From contig JAWNGF010000006.1 in assembly GCA_037039685.1 (NCBI GenBank), positions 62,001 through 126,000 on the forward strand: DNA of 64,000 bases. The letters are read 5' to 3'. The translations under genes were made by a program, and so were the position numbers. This document shows, piece by piece, positions 45,414 through 59,928 of the stretch. Every line of letters begins with the position of its first letter. The stretch's first letter is position 1. Below the pieces are notes generated by a model. That model searched no databases. It was not told where the DNA came from and saw only the letters and a list, made by a program, of their open reading frames with translations. Origin of the DNA: Ceratobasidium sp. AG-K. Lineage: Eukaryota > Basidiomycota > Agaricomycetes > Cantharellales > Ceratobasidiaceae.

Positions 45414-47184
45414 ATGAATCCCCTCGAGGAATGGATGCTTGTTGTGAATCGCCCTCTACGGGTGGATATATTTACGTCTGCTCGAGACCCCACGGTTCGG
45501 TCCGACTACTCCAGCCTACATATTCTGGATGCATATCCGCTACTATATCATATTTGCAATGAGTGGTATGGAGCTCTTGACGCCCTCGACTTCAGTGTCA
45601 AATTACATCACTATCCACAAGGTACGTCGACTGGGATGCTGGAGTACACGCAGTCTTATCTCTCCTTAGCTTTCTCATCTACACTTACAATTACTCGCCC
45701 TGACAACACCCGGTCCGAGTTTACAGCTGACCGGACGTACGCTCACTACAAACAGGCGATGCTCGAGACAGCACTTTTCGCCGTGAAGCGAGGAGCGCTG
45801 GAATTTATTCTAGGTGGTGAGTAGTTGGACAGGCAGCCATACGGCGGTAGAGTTCGTCGTGCTAACTAGGGCGTTTCATTTTATCCCAAAGGTTCCGCTC
45901 TGGTTCTCTCCAAGGGGTCTTCGGGGCTTCCGTCCACTTCTACTCCCCTTCACCGTACCAATGTTGACGGTGCGAGTCAGGTGCCCCATATTCCTAGAGG
46001 AATGTTGGGGCCTGCCCTTCAGCAAGCTAGGGCAAAGAATGCTGAGACCTGCTGGAATAATTTAATCAAGCGAGTCAACCAAGGCTTACAACGTGCCTAT
46101 CAAGCGCATGGACTCCCAGTTCCCAGGGCGTCACTGGAATGGGAAGTTGTACTAATTGGGACGAGCGGTAAGTACTCTGATCAAGCCATGTGAATCGAGC
46201 TGACCAACCGGATTACAGGATTCGCGGCTAGATTTACGGTTAGAATACCCTTCGGCCGTTCACAGTGTTATGGAGAGATTGACACGCCCTGTCGGACGTA
46301 TGTCTCCGTCGAGGGCGCAAAGCTCGCGGTCATCACGCTTGCTCTTGATGCCAGGGTTCTAGATTTCATCTCGTCGGCGTGCCCAGGTGGCCAGCCCGCT
46401 GCGTCTCCGTCCACACTACTTGGAGCACTCACAACTTCTATTCAGGTGAATCCTTCTTCCTCCGGCACTGTTGCTCCTCCGAGTAACTTGATGCCTTCTA
46501 CCAGCAGTATTCCACATCGTCCAGCCCTTCGAACCCCTCCTCTCTACTTGCCAGACTTTGTCATCACGGAACGAGGCACCCTTCCTCCCAGGGCAAGATC
46601 TCCGCCTCCAGCACCCATTATGTTGCCCAATCCAGCGCCCCCTTTGCGTAGTGCGGGGACAAAGCGGGCTCGTTCTGTAGATCATGCGAATCATTACACG
46701 AGGCAAAGGCCGGTACCTGGAATTGGTCTTCCCCCGATCGTTGGCACACTCGCCCTTCAACCCCAAGCAGCGATGGGGAGCGGGAAGGCGCCATTGGCCA
46801 AGAGGCGGAAGATGGAATCCGAGGTCTCACAGACAGCCACCAGCCATACGAAGGAGAAGGAGAAGGAACCCCAGGGAAAGTCTGATAAAAGCTTTAGCCA
46901 GATTTTGAAAGGCATGGTTTGTAGTATCTCGTATTTAGTTCCTAAACGCTTAAATGACATATCTAGAATTTTGCGACCAAACCGAACGCCCTCGACCATT
47001 GTTCACCTTCCGACGCCCGACCGAGAACCTAGGATTGATGAACCCGGGCACCTACGAGATTCACATGTCCCTTGATGGAGTATGGTACCAACTCCACGAC
47101 CACCGTATGAACTTGGAGATAGCGGAGGAGTTGCTGTCCGAGTACATCGTTATGTCAAAGGGAATCGCTCGGACCAACCACTAA
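45414..47184 (+). CDS. Protein of unknown function, Pro/Ser-rich C-terminal half
   Basis: ATG 45414 (MNPLEEWMLVVNRPLRVD). Exons 45414-45816, 45892-46167 and 46219 to about 46915 join with GT-AG introns. The N-terminal about 230 residues look folded, with aromatic-rich, regularly spaced hydrophobics; two later blocks contain EWEVVLIGTSGFAARFTVRI and EIDTPCRTYVSVEGAKLAV. The next part is low-complexity Pro/Ser with basic patches (GTKRARSVDH, AKRRKME) that could be nuclear localisation signals. A final block (TYEIHMSLDGVWYQLHDHRM, to TAA at 47182) sits in a frame that no GT-AG intron joins without a stop, so a small indel near 46915-46965 is suspected. No known domain recognised. Confidence 0.6.
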
Positions 47185-47849
47185 ATCCGCTTTGTCCTGG
47201 CTTATGGAGAAATTGTCATTACCTCTGTCGCTCCTTGCTTCGTTCCATGTAGCTCTTTTCCCTCTCGCATTTAGCTTTGTATACTTCTTGCTTTTTGTCT
47301 GTGTTGAAATGCTCGACGTTCGAGTGCCCATACACTGAACTGTTCCTTAGTTTGCATAACTCCATCCCTCGAATCATGATGCCATCCCTCGTCTGCTCTC
47401 TTGTTATAGTAACCCTTTTGTACACCATATTAAACAGCTGTCCATATTAGTTTTATCCTCACTCATGTGACAGAAGATTACTGGCTCGGGAGTGGTCAAC
47501 GTTCGTCGATTGGACTGTTAGATTGCGGAAAGAGTCGGAGTCTCGGGTTAGTGGGCTAGTCACAGCCGACTCAGATCGTGACCTGGCTCTCGACCCTAGT
47601 GACCGGTGTGTCCTTATTCACAGGGATAGGCTAATACATATACATCAGTCAGTTTAATTGTTGGTATACCTCGGAAAAGGTGGGTGTATGCGCGCCTACA
47701 TATCTATCAGGTAGTCGCCCGTCATCTCATGACACCTGCGTGAAAAGCAAACGATTTATTCTTTTTAAGAATGGAACACTAGTAAAACTCTGGAGCATGA
47801 CTATCCACTCCATTGTTCATATACTCAACCTTCATCTCGCCGCGAGCTC
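47185..47849. other. Intergenic region, no gene recognised
   Basis: About 0.66 kb between the orphan gene and the 3' end of the minus-strand F-box gene. No motif or repeat. Confidence 0.55.
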
Positions 47850-50015
<2,166 letters not shown>

Positions 50016-50216
50016 GAGCTCAGAAACTCAATTGAGGGTTCGATTACAATGAGGGAAAGGAATAAGTAAACCGGAACCGGAATGGTCGTGTCCAACACAA
50101 GAATCGCGTCAATGGTCAGGGCGGCTACCAACACTTGAGGCTTCGTTGAGCACAGCCATCATCGGGATTTACCTCTCGGCGCTTATTGAAGATCTTTCAT
50201 CTTGACTCGACCAACG

Positions 50217-51845
50217 ATGGCTGCCAGCTCAGAAGCACGATTTGAGCTCATTACAAGAAATCTCCAGGAGGTGCTTGGAGGAGATATTATAAAGGCTGTC
50301 CTGGACGAGGGCAAAAACCCGAAATGTTACTGGGGTGCGTTGGCGCAGGTCGAAGCGACTTGGAGGCTAATGTTTGGCTACTCGCTATAGGAACGGCCAC
50401 CACAGGCCGACGTAAGTCAACGCACCTTGAGTTTAGATGATAGCTAAACCGTCTCTTTTTTAATAGCTCATATCGGATATTTCGTCCCGCTTATGAAGAT
50501 TGCAGACTTTTTGGCAGCTGGCGTCGAGGTATGTCGCCCATACTGGCGTATCGTCATTGATGTTCACTTACCCCATCATTATTCAGGTCACAATACTTCT
50601 CGCAGGTAACGGCCACCATTATCTCACTTGATCCGATCCATGCTAAATCATTTACGACCAGATGTACACGCATTCCTGGACAACCTCAAAGCGCCTTTCG
50701 AGCTCATCGCTCACCGGGTCTCTTACTACTCTCGCCTCCTCAAAGCGACATTTGAATCACTCGGTGTCCCCGTCGATCGCCTCAAATTTGTCGTCGGGTC
50801 TTCTTACCAACTCACGAAAGAATACAATATGGACAACTACCGGCTATGTGCAACGGTTACTGAGCACGATGCAAAGAAAGCAGGAGCAGAGGTTGTCAAG
50901 CAGGTCGCTAGCCCTCTTCTGAGTGGGCTTCTGTACCCTGGGATGCAGGCCCTGGATGAACAGTACCTGGATTGTGATTTCCAGTTTGGTGGCGTCGATC
51001 AGGTCAGTGTTTTACATCTCGATCATCCCAGCTCCTAATTATAATCCAGCGAAAAATCTTCACTTTTGCCGAACTCTACCTCCCCAAACTCGGCTATCGG
51101 AAACGAGCTCACCTGATGAACACCATGGTCCCCGGTCTTACTGGAGGAAAAATGTCGTCGTCAGAAGCCAACTCCAAAATCGACTTCTTGGACCCTCCTG
51201 CGACGGTACGCAAAAAAATCAAGGCGGCATTCTGTGAAGAGGGCGTCGTCGAGGGGAACGGTGTACTGGCATTTGTGAGGGCCGTGTTGATGCGTGTGGT
51301 TGAAGGACGACTGGCGAGGGGGGTTCCATCGAGTCAACTGCAACCTCTGGTCGGAACGGATGCTCCCGAGGGCACGCTATTCACGATTTCGAGGAAACCA
51401 GAGTACGGCGGCCCGTCGCACTTTTCAAACGCTGACGATTTGGAACGTGCTTTTGCCGCCAAAGAAGTTCACCCGGGTGATCTCAAAGCCGCTGTCGCCG
51501 AGGCCGTCGCCTCGATTCTGGAGCCGATTCAAAAGACGTTTGAAGCAAGCGAGGAGTGGAAAGAGGCAGAGAGACTGGCATATCCCGTAGCTGTGGCAGA
51601 GGTGAAGAAGAAAAAGGTATGCGTTAGGCCGTGATCTGTGTCGCTTTGTGAACTTACGCGTGATTGGGATATAGGAAAAAGTGTACCATCCTCCTCCGCC
51701 CGGCAAGGGCAAAAAGGGAGCCCAGTCTGCTGCTGCTACGGATCCCGATGCGCCCAAGTCGGAGCTGCCAGCTGCTGGCCCAACCCCGGAGTCGAGCGCT
51801 ACAGGACTTGAGCCAACTGAGGCCAAGTCAATTCAAAGCGGGTAG
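50217..51845 (+). CDS. TYS1: Cytosolic tyrosyl-tRNA synthetase
   Basis: Charges tRNA-Tyr with tyrosine in the cytosol; class I aminoacyl-tRNA synthetase. Seven exons: 50217-50334, 50391-50411, 50467-50528, 50587-50605, 50662-51002, 51050-51616 and 51675-51845; 432 residues. Class I motif PHIGYF spans the start of exon 3; the second class I motif is KMSSS within [17 protein letters not shown]; substrate-binding blocks [17 protein letters not shown] and [19 protein letters not shown] are present. The C-terminus is Lys/Pro/Ala-rich and low-complexity, with no EMAPII domain, as in fungal enzymes. Two exons are very short (21 and 19 nt). The frame is intact. Confidence 0.95.
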
Positions 51846-52052
51846 TAGTGGCTGGGTTGATTAACGAGGCGAGGCTGCATGATTTTCGGGTATGAGCATC
51901 CATTCTTGGTATACCTTTTCAACTAGGTGACAGGGAGCAGCTCAAGCGTAATAAGTGAATCTCAGACTACACGGAGTAAATAGAACCAATCATGAATTGA
52001 ATCTTTATTATACAGGGAACAGTCGCCATTTGTTACGACAGACGCGTGAGCA

Positions 52053-53389
52053 TTAACCGGTCCAGGGGCGACCGCCTGAGTCAATTGCCACAATGAGTCA
52101 TAGGGCAAGGAATGAAAATCCTCCTCACCTGGGGGAGTGTATGGCTTTGTGGCAGAGATTTCACGGTACTCGAGCAGGATCTGTTCAATTGTTTGGTGTA
52201 AATTCAAAAATTCTTGGCAAAGGATACTCACGCCGGGATCGGTGAGGGTATAATTGCCAGGCAAGGCAATACCTGTAGGGAGAGCTTTGGTCCCACCCTA
52301 AGGTTCGAATGTCAGATTCATGGTCTGTTATGCTGGCGATGGAGTGCATACGTTTGTGACGGTAATTTGATGGCAAGCCGGATAAAATTGGGCACGGCCA
52401 GATTCGGTAGCACGTTGCAGTCCCAATATTTCGTCTACAATTCGATCGCTCCTCAAAACGACTTTTGTCGCATAGCGATTAATAATACTCACGACGAAGG
52501 ATATATTCTCCATTTTGCAGAGTCTTAGGGATAGTCGCCGACCAGGTGCTGAATGCAAGGTGGTGAACGACAAGTCGGGTGATTGAAGTAAACGCATACC
52601 TATTGACAGTAGGGAGACGCTTGGAAGCCCAAGGTGGTGTCTTGGTCTGTGCCAGTGATCAAGATTGATATTTACAGTCAAATCAGGTAGCCAAGCTTAC
52701 CGCGTCGTAGCCATCCTCTTGGATCTGAGAATATACAAAAGTCATTTAACCGAGTGAGAGGAAAGTTTTTTTGCTATACCTTGACCCAAATGTTTCCCGA
52801 GTCGGCCTTGAAAGTAGAGCACGGGCCAGGACACTTGGCCAAATACGTCATAACTATTGACAAATATAGTGTCAGTGGCTTAGCGTAGTATTGATAGCAC
52901 GTACTGGGTCCGGGATGATCGGACTGCCAGTCAGTCCAGAGGAACTCCACGGTGGTTCCTGCTGGAACCAAAGCTGTTGCGTTTACGGGGATGTTTTGAG
53001 TATCTGTGGTCTTGCCGACGTTGCATGTGATGGCCGATGTCTGCCAGTGGGGTTAGCATACATTCACCGGCGAAAACTGTATTTCGTACCGTGAACTCGC
53101 TTTTAGACGGAGAAAGAATGAGCTTTCGTCCAGAGTTGAAATAGGAAGTACTCACCCATCAGGGATAGGTCCGTTATCCTTGAAGGCCCTGGTAATGCGA
53201 GTGACCTTTTGCTGAGGATCCTACACAGAACTCGATGTAAGCATATGAGCAGATCCAAATTGGCGGACCCACCTTGTACGGGTTCCAAGTTTGCACGTAC
53301 TGGTTACCAATCTTCAACTGTTGGACATACCCGTGCGCCAAGGCAGTCGCTGCAAAAGACAAACTCGAAAACACAACAAAGCTGCGCAT
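52053..53389 (-). CDS. AA9 lytic polysaccharide monooxygenase (secreted, copper-dependent)
   Basis: Oxidatively cleaves cellulose or related glucans outside the cell. ATG 53389; 12 exons with GT-AG introns: 53389-53273, 53220-53156, 53099-53090, 53040-52905, 52853-52780, 52724-52701, 52646-52600, 52548-52493, 52434-52352, 52297-52232, 52180-52129 and 52075-52053; 250 residues. Signal peptide of 18 residues ending ATALA, then His19 (HGYVQ), the N-terminal copper-brace His. The second brace His is in SDHPGP; the axial-Tyr region reads QFYPACHQI, with Gln two before Tyr as in AA9. YILRHEILGLQ is also typical. No carbohydrate-binding module follows; the protein ends shortly after TPPGGRPWTG. One exon is only 10 nt. 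Confidence 0.92.
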
Positions 53390-53762
53390 ATTTAAACAGA
53401 GAATGCCGTACCATGCCGTTGTCCAGCGAGCATATATACCTCGTTCGGCGGCCCGCGTCCTCCGGCCGTCGTGTCAAAGCAGCTGGACGAGCGAATGAAC
53501 GTGCTTGCATGATGAATGGATTGCCTCGAAACCACACTTCTCAATGTTGGTACCTCGTATATGGATGTGCAACAAGGCGCGAAGCAAGTCATCGAGCGGA
53601 CCGCCGGTCCTTGGCGCGGCGACAAGAAGCGCAGAATTGACGCAATTCTTCCGAGCAGAGTTGATCGAGTTGGTTCTACCGATCCTGCCAGCGATCACAC
53701 TCAAAAAGGAAACTCGAATAATAACCCTACAAGCTAATATACAAGGACAAGAAACAGACCGG

Positions 53763-56700
53763 TCACTGCATGGTCACATCATTTTCCGTCGCCGGCGACT
53801 GCTGGATAGTGGGAACTTGGAGTTGTGTGGTGGATTGGGCTGGTGTCTGATTTTGCGCCGGTTGCTGATTTTGCTGCATTTGCGCACTAATTTGACGAGC
53901 GGCTTGTTGCTAGAGGACTGTCAATACCAACTCGACTTTAAAACGAACGACTCACCAATAGCAGCTGATTCATCTGCTCAGGCCCCAGCTGGCCGCGCCC
54001 GTTCACCAGTCCGTTCCCGAATACCGAATTCCCATTTGTCATGCCCGAGTTTTGTTGCATATTCGGGGGAATAACACCATTCGCGAGGTTAAGATGCATC
54101 TGGTGCATACCATTCGTCCTAAGTAGGTGAGACATGGCTTGGCCGTTGACGATCCCTGGACTCCCGCTTCCTGGCCGCATCGCCGACGATGGGCGCGCAA
54201 TAGGCCCCCCAGCCTGCATCCCTGGGGTATGGAGGTTTGGAGACTGCGCCGCCTGGTTCGGCGGGGACATTTGGCCATTCATTCCAGCTTGAAGAAGCGC
54301 CTGTGCTTGTTGCTGATTCGGCATGACCCGTTGGGCCGTTTGCATCCTCGCGGCGAATTGGGCTTGCACCTGGGGATCTGTCGATTGGGGTAGGCCGGGT
54401 TGTGCAGCGGCTTGGGGAACTTGAGCCTGTTGGCTGGGGGACTGCTGCACGCCAGACTGTTGCGCCTGTTGTTGCTGCATTTGCATTTGCATATGGGCGT
54501 TCATCTGGGCGGTTCGAATCGGCACGTTGACCAAGCCTGGAGGCATACGCGGCTACACCGAATTAGCACGAAAAGTATACTAAGCATCGAGTTACTCACA
54601 ACGGGCCGCCCAGCAGCCACCGCTTGCTGATATATCTCCTGCCTCCGCTTCATCATCTCGGTATAGTGCCTCTGATCCCGCTCAGCCTTGAGTTTAGATA
54701 GCTCGGCCGGAGTATATATTCGCTGCCCACTGGCTAATTGGGAATGTGTCTCGTGCGGCGGGGGAATGGTCCGTTTAGGGGGTTCTATGGAAAATTTAAT
54801 TACCAGAGTGAAGGGATGGAGGATGGCTTACGGTTCGCCTTGTTCGCGTTCTCCCGCTTCCTAACCACCTTGCGCAGCGTGTCGTACAAAAAGTGCTGCC
54901 GAACCTGCTTCTTGTTCTCGAACACTCCGCGCTTCGGCGCGCTGGCCTTGACGTCCTTTTTGACCGTACCACCAGGGGATGGAAGCGCAATCTCGACCGG
55001 GAACCCGGGCTTGCGCTCCTGCTCGTCTGGCATCCCACCACCATATAGCTTGACGTAGCGGTCGAAGCAATCCCACGGCGTCCGCATATCGGGCTTGATG
55101 GTCACTCGGGAAGAGTTGAACACGTCGGCAATAAGAGCCCAGCTGTTCGGGTACGCGTCGCAGATGGACTTGAGCAGTACGTCATCGTCGGACGTCCATA
55201 TCACGCGTTCTAGTCGGGCAGCTGCGTCACGTGGGGGCGCAGGGACTTGAGCAGCGAGGGGGTGGACCATCCCACTATCTGGTCGCCGGCGGACTTGCTT
55301 TTCTTCTGCTTTGCGCTCAGGCGCGAACAAGTCTACCCGGAATCAGTGCCGGTTTATAAATCAACTCTGGGTACTCACAATTCCCAGCAAACACCGTGTC
55401 AGCTCTAATCGCCCCAACCTCGCGTCCGTCTTCCACCGCCGGCACCTCGTCCAAGTCTTCCCATTTGGTCTTGAACAAGTGCCGCGCAGGGTCGAGCGTG
55501 CCCACCAGAATGGGCCGAACGTCCATCAACCGAGACGTATGTGCCAGTTTCCCGGCTGCGACAGACGACATGCTCTCGTCTGGTCGTTTCTCTTGCTTGT
55601 TCGGGTCGGACTCGATCGTCGATGGCAGGCCGGTATAGAGGGATAAATCGGGGAAGAGATCGGCCAGGGCGTCGACAGAATCTTTTTCAGGGAGGGGAGG
55701 GAGGTTGAACGTCGTAGCCAGCGAGGGGGTTTGAGCAAACTCCAGGAGTTCGCTTCGGACCGCGGTCAGGTACTCTTCCTCCTCTTTTGACGGAGTCGGA
55801 TCGTCGCTCGCAACAAGCGTCGCGTCGCCAGCCGCATTAGCTCGAAGACCACTTTGAACCGGGTCTTCGGTTTCGCCATCTAGTTGGTCCTTGCCCAGGC
55901 CGTCCTCCAGCGTGCCCTTGCTGTCCTCGACTCCTTCCATTGTCAACACCTCCTCCACCTCGCCCTCGGCATCTGCATCTCCTGCCCAGTCCTTGGTCAG
56001 CGCCCCTGGCTCCTCGTTCTCGTCCCTCTTTTCCTCCTCAACCGCAGCTGGAATCTCCAAGGTCGGCTCGTCGGCACCCATCACATCCTCCCTCGGCGCT
56101 AACCCCTCGGTATGTGGTTTCTCCGGCTCCGGCTCTGGTTCCTGCTCACCCTCTCCATCGTCATCCGGCTCTGACCGGACTTCGTTTGCTTTTCCGTCGT
56201 CGCCCACGCCCTGCATCTCCACATCCCCCCCTTTATCCGCCTCGCCCATCTCCATGTCCTCCGCTTCCGTGTCTACTTCAACGATCCTCCTGAACCCAAC
56301 ACGCATCTCCTTGCGTTCCTCCGGTGACGCATCGTGCCAGTCCTTAACAGCATGTGCAATCTCGAATGCGAGAGCAGTCTTCCACCGCCTCTCCTCTCGA
56401 AAATCTACCTGCAGCCATTTCTAATTCCAAATATCAACGAGTGGGCTTAGACGAAGGGATCAAAAACCAACCATCTCGTCCATAAGATAGTCCCAGTGCG
56501 TCTTGGGCATCACAGGGCCGCGCTGCTTCTTGGGCTGACGGAACGACCACATGCCATCTTGTTTGAGCGACTCGATACGCTGCATCGCGCGAGTATATTC
56601 CAGCTCGCGTCGAAGGACCTGTGTACAAACAAGGTCAATAAACGAAATTCATAACTTTGAACACCCACCCTCCATTCGTGCGTCGTGACGCACTTGGTCG

Positions 56701-58186
56701 GACGCCGTGCAAACACGTGCGCGGGATTAATCTGCAAGATTGCCTGCCACCGAAGGAGCTCCATCCCAGGTTGAGGAGCATTGGATGTTCCAGCCTGAGG
56801 TGCTTGTCCCACTACATAACACATTAATATCCCAAAATAGACGCCGAGATTGTAGAGCATACCGCTCAGGCTCGCCCACCATCCCTGTGCGCCTGCTCCG
56901 CCTGGACCCAACCCGCCTGGGGCTGCCCCAGGGGATTGTGCACCCTTCCATATCCCATTTTCGCCCCAGTTCACTCCTGGACCCGAATTTTGCATTCCTC
57001 GTCGCCGAACTTTGACTCCTGCCACTTTCTTGGCGATATCAGGTGGCAACTGGGGAAGAGGCGGGAGCGAAGCAGTATACGCATTCGTAAGCGGCTTGAT
57101 ATGTGACGTGAGACGCGCAGGGGCATTCGACGTCGTTGGTGTTCGTAGTGGGGTCGACGAAGGCGTTGGCCTCGAGGTTGTTGGCGTAGAAAGGGTGAGA
57201 GTTGGATTAATCGTCGTCGGTGTCTGAGGTGGGTTCGGAGGTGCTGTAATCAGTGCTGGGTTGACCATTTCCTCTGTCTCCTCGCCCTCCGGGAACATCA
57301 TCCCTTTCAGCTCAGACGCACTCGGGATCCGTGCATCTTGCGGAGGTGGGGCGAGCGGAGTTTGGTCTGCTTGAAGGGGCCGGGACGGATCGAACTTGGT
57401 GCGTGGCTGGCGAGACTGGGTTGGACTACTGGGAGCGTGGTCACTCGCAGGCTCTGGTCGAGGTTCAGCTGCAGGTTGTGGATCATTTGACTTGGGCGGA
57501 GATGGCGCGAACGGCAGTGGGTCGTTTGATTCTTGAATCGGGGTAGGTTCAGGAGGAGGAAGGCTGGGAGGCACGATGGGTGGTGCTTGCATTTCCACAT
57601 CATCGTCGCCATCGGTTGCTACGGGCTAGATAACCGTCAGTTCAGTGTCGTTACAATGCAATATGCTCACCTCGTCAGACTCATCCATAGGCGTGTCATC
57701 TTCCTCTGTCTTGACTTCAGGCGAGGCGGCTTCTGCTTCCACCGGTGCGGGCTCGAGCTCAGAAATGACCACGGGTTCAGGCTCGGGTTCAGGCTCGGGC
57801 TGAGGTTCGGGTTCGGGAGTAGGTGCAAGGTGTCGTTGGACCAGTTCGAGGACAGAAGGAAATGTACCACTATAGTAATAATATATCAGCCATATATATA
57901 TATATTAATAAGGTGAGCACCACTTACTCAGGAAATGGCGTCAGATAGTACTTCAGCAACTCTGCTGGTACCTCCTGCCTTCGCGGAAACCCGCCCACTC
58001 CTATCTTACTCCGCGACTCGGTCACTCGCAGCAGCTCTCGTATATGTCGTTCTCGCGCGGCTGAAGCAGCTCTAACCAACAAAACAAATGCATAAGTACG
58101 ACCAGCTTGCCAAATTTCCGTCAGACTTACTGACGCTCCTCAGTCTTCCGCGCCAACAACGTATTTCGGGCATCCGCAGTCGCCAT
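53763..58186 (-). CDS. EAF1: EAF1/VID21, scaffold subunit of the NuA4 histone acetyltransferase complex
   Basis: Nuclear platform protein that assembles NuA4. ATG 58186, stop 53763-53765, multi-exon. Order: N-terminal helix-rich part (58186-57900); Glu/Pro-rich acidic linker with repeated PEPEPE (about 57830-57740); Pro/Ser-rich region (57600-57000); HSA domain (about 56690-56300) with VMPKTHWDYLMDEMKWLQVD and REERRWKTALAFEIAHAVKD; a second acidic linker (56290-55800); a SANT/Myb domain (about 55210-55030) with WTSDDDVLLKSICDAYPNSW and a following basic helix region; then a Gln/Met/Pro-rich C-terminus (54546-53763). HSA plus SANT without a SWI2/SNF2 ATPase distinguishes it from p400/Swr1. Overall size (about 1300 residues) and order fit the family. 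Small exon borders were not all resolved. Confidence 0.9.
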
Positions 58187-58913
58187 CACCTAGGTTTTTT
58201 TTTTATAGCTATATCCACTCCTATCATTATTTCGAATACTAACTTGGCGCCGGGTGTGCTTGATGTGAGCTGCCATGAGCCAGGTGGATGTGGTCGAGTC
58301 TGAGTTACAAGGTACACGTGACTTGGACAAACAGCCGTAAGCGCCAAGGATTTCAGGGAGCTGAAGCCGGACAAACGCGCCGGCCTCGTTTGAGTGATTT
58401 AGGGTGCAGTTATTAAGTGATATGTTCCTAACCAGTGTTGCACACATTACGTTACAAATGTGTTAATAACGATGGTAGAAACTGACCCGGAAAAATGGCG
58501 TGTTAATAACAATTATTGCATAACTCGGCTCAACGCACTGCAAATTGTCCTGTTGAGTCAAGTTCGGCCCACCAAACATTGCTAGCGATTATGGTGAGAC
58601 CGCTTCCAGGTACTCTCAGACTGGATTTGACCCTTTGGTTCGGAAATAAAGGGAATCCGTGTTGTACGCGCAAACACATTGCACCAAGTGCCCATTAAGC
58701 CGGAATACACGTTAGATATGGCAGGTGATAGCTGGGACGCGACCGATCGGCAGAATTAGTCGTGCAGCCTGTGCCCGGGTTGTCCGGCGCCGCTCTTTCT
58801 TAGGCAAAGGACATTCATCCGGCGATTTGAGCCCCTCAAGTGCCGAATCAAGGCTGTGCATAGAGCATACAGCACGCAGAGCTTGCTCACTCAGGTTTGT
58901 AGCAGCGTCAGCT

Positions 58914-58920
58914 TATAAAG
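58914..58920 (+). promoter_or_regulatory. TATA box of the gene inside the hAT-like element
   Basis: TATAAAG, 76 bp before the in-frame ATG at 58996. Confidence 0.45.
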
Positions 58921-58995
58921 GGCGCAAGAAAAGTGCATAAATACCCCCAACGATCTGCTCTCGAGGTAGTACTCAGCGTTTCGCAGTTCCCTTAC

Positions 58996-59835
58996 ATGCA
59001 GTCCGATCACTCTTACCAACACAAAATTGACCACTTGCGCGCGGCTTTACACGCTCTGCCGACTTCTCTGCCTTCGGGTTCGAGTATCTATGATTTCAGA
59101 TACTGGACTCCTGATCCCGACAAGCTCGATCTTCTTGGTGCGCCATGTAGCGTGCTCAATGCTGATCTAGAAGATATTTTGGGGCTCCGAGCAGTCACGC
59201 CCCTGACCTTTCGAGAGCAAGGGACTGGGATCGAATCAATTGTAGATCTGTTTTCTTACTACCTTACTGGCGACTTTCGGGAGAAAGCTTTACTCTCAAA
59301 ATGGGTAGAAGATCTGTCAAACGCAGCGGAGGAGATGTCACAGTCTGTTACAGAAAAGGTGCGCAGTTTTTCTGGTATTTGCCAGCTAATACTTACATAT
59401 CTGATACGCATATATGTCGCAAAACAGGTTATTGAGCTTGAGGTGTTCAAAAGCACAAACAATGGACACGACAAGTGTGGTGAAGACAAAACCAGCACCG
59501 AAGAGGTGGATATCGTAGATTTGATTGATGATGAGATTGGCAGCGACGACGGGGAGGAGGTGCATGAGGCAGTGATCCTCGATGCAAAGGGGTTTGATGT
59601 GACGACCGTCTACGGTGTTGACCTTAGAACCCGGTTTTGCTTGGTCTCCTGGCAGATCAAGCGGTTGAGGGAGTGGAAGGGGCGCAAGCAGAGAGTTTGG
59701 GACCGGAATCATCACGCAAAAGGCCTTCTGAGGGACAGTTGTCGGCCAAGAAGGATGTTAGTGCAGTTAACTTGGATGTATTCTAGTTCACGCAGTGTAT
59801 TACACCATACAAATTATTGTGTCACGTGGTGGTAA
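58996..59835 (+). CDS. Unknown protein encoded inside the hAT-like element
   Basis: ATG 58996 in a frame open to 59835; a likely intron lies at 59359-59427 (GTGCGC...AACAG, 69 nt, itself open). Product about 255 residues spliced. Residues 1-120 look folded (YDFRYWTPDPDKLDLLGAPC, LFSYYLTGDFREKALLSKWV); the middle is acidic (IVDLIDDEIGSDDGEEVHE); the last part is basic. Near 59680 the +1 frame also gives a plausible basic tail, so the C-terminus is uncertain. No transposase, zinc-finger or enzyme motif is recognised. It may be a captured host gene or the N-terminal remnant of a longer transposase. Confidence 0.6.
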   Translation: MQSDHSYQHKIDHLRAALHALPTSLPSGSSIYDFRYWTPDPDKLDLLGAPCSVLNADLEDILGLRAVTPLTFREQGTGIESIVDLFSYYLTGDFREKALLSKWVEDLSNAAEEMSQSVTEKVRSFSGICQLILTYLIRIYVAKQVIELEVFKSTNNGHDKCGEDKTSTEEVDIVDLIDDEIGSDDGEEVHEAVILDAKGFDVTTVYGVDLRTRFCLVSWQIKRLREWKGRKQRVWDRNHHAKGLLRDSCRPRRMLVQLTWMYSSSRSVLHHTNYCVTWW

Positions 59836-59928
59836 TAACACGTGTTAATAACGCCCTGTTATTAACACCCCTGGTTATCAACGTGTGATTATCTCTCTGG
59901 GAGTTAATAACTGCACCCTAGAGTGATT

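Larger units (their letters stand above)
58400..59920 (+). mobile_element. hAT-like DNA transposon, 1521 bp, gene-bearing, no recognisable transposase
   Basis: Perfect 17-bp terminal inverted repeats TAGGGTGCAGTTATTAA at 58400-58416 and, inverted, 59904-59920. An exact 8-bp target duplication gagtgatt flanks it (58392-58399 and 59921-59928), the size expected for hAT elements, as is the TAGGG-type end. Subterminal GTTAATAAC motifs occur at 58462, 58502 and 59844, and inverted at 59858; such motifs usually bind hAT transposase. It lies between EAF1 and a LINE. The interior carries a TATA box and a spliced gene without BED, DDE or hAT dimerisation motifs, so it should move only with a transposase from elsewhere. 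Confidence 0.88.

Noticed and set aside
55884..56424. Plus-strand Pro/Ser-rich frames opposite EAF1
   Set aside because: They are the reverse of the Glu/Asp-rich linker of EAF1, where GAG/GAC codons read as Leu/Val/Ser/Pro.
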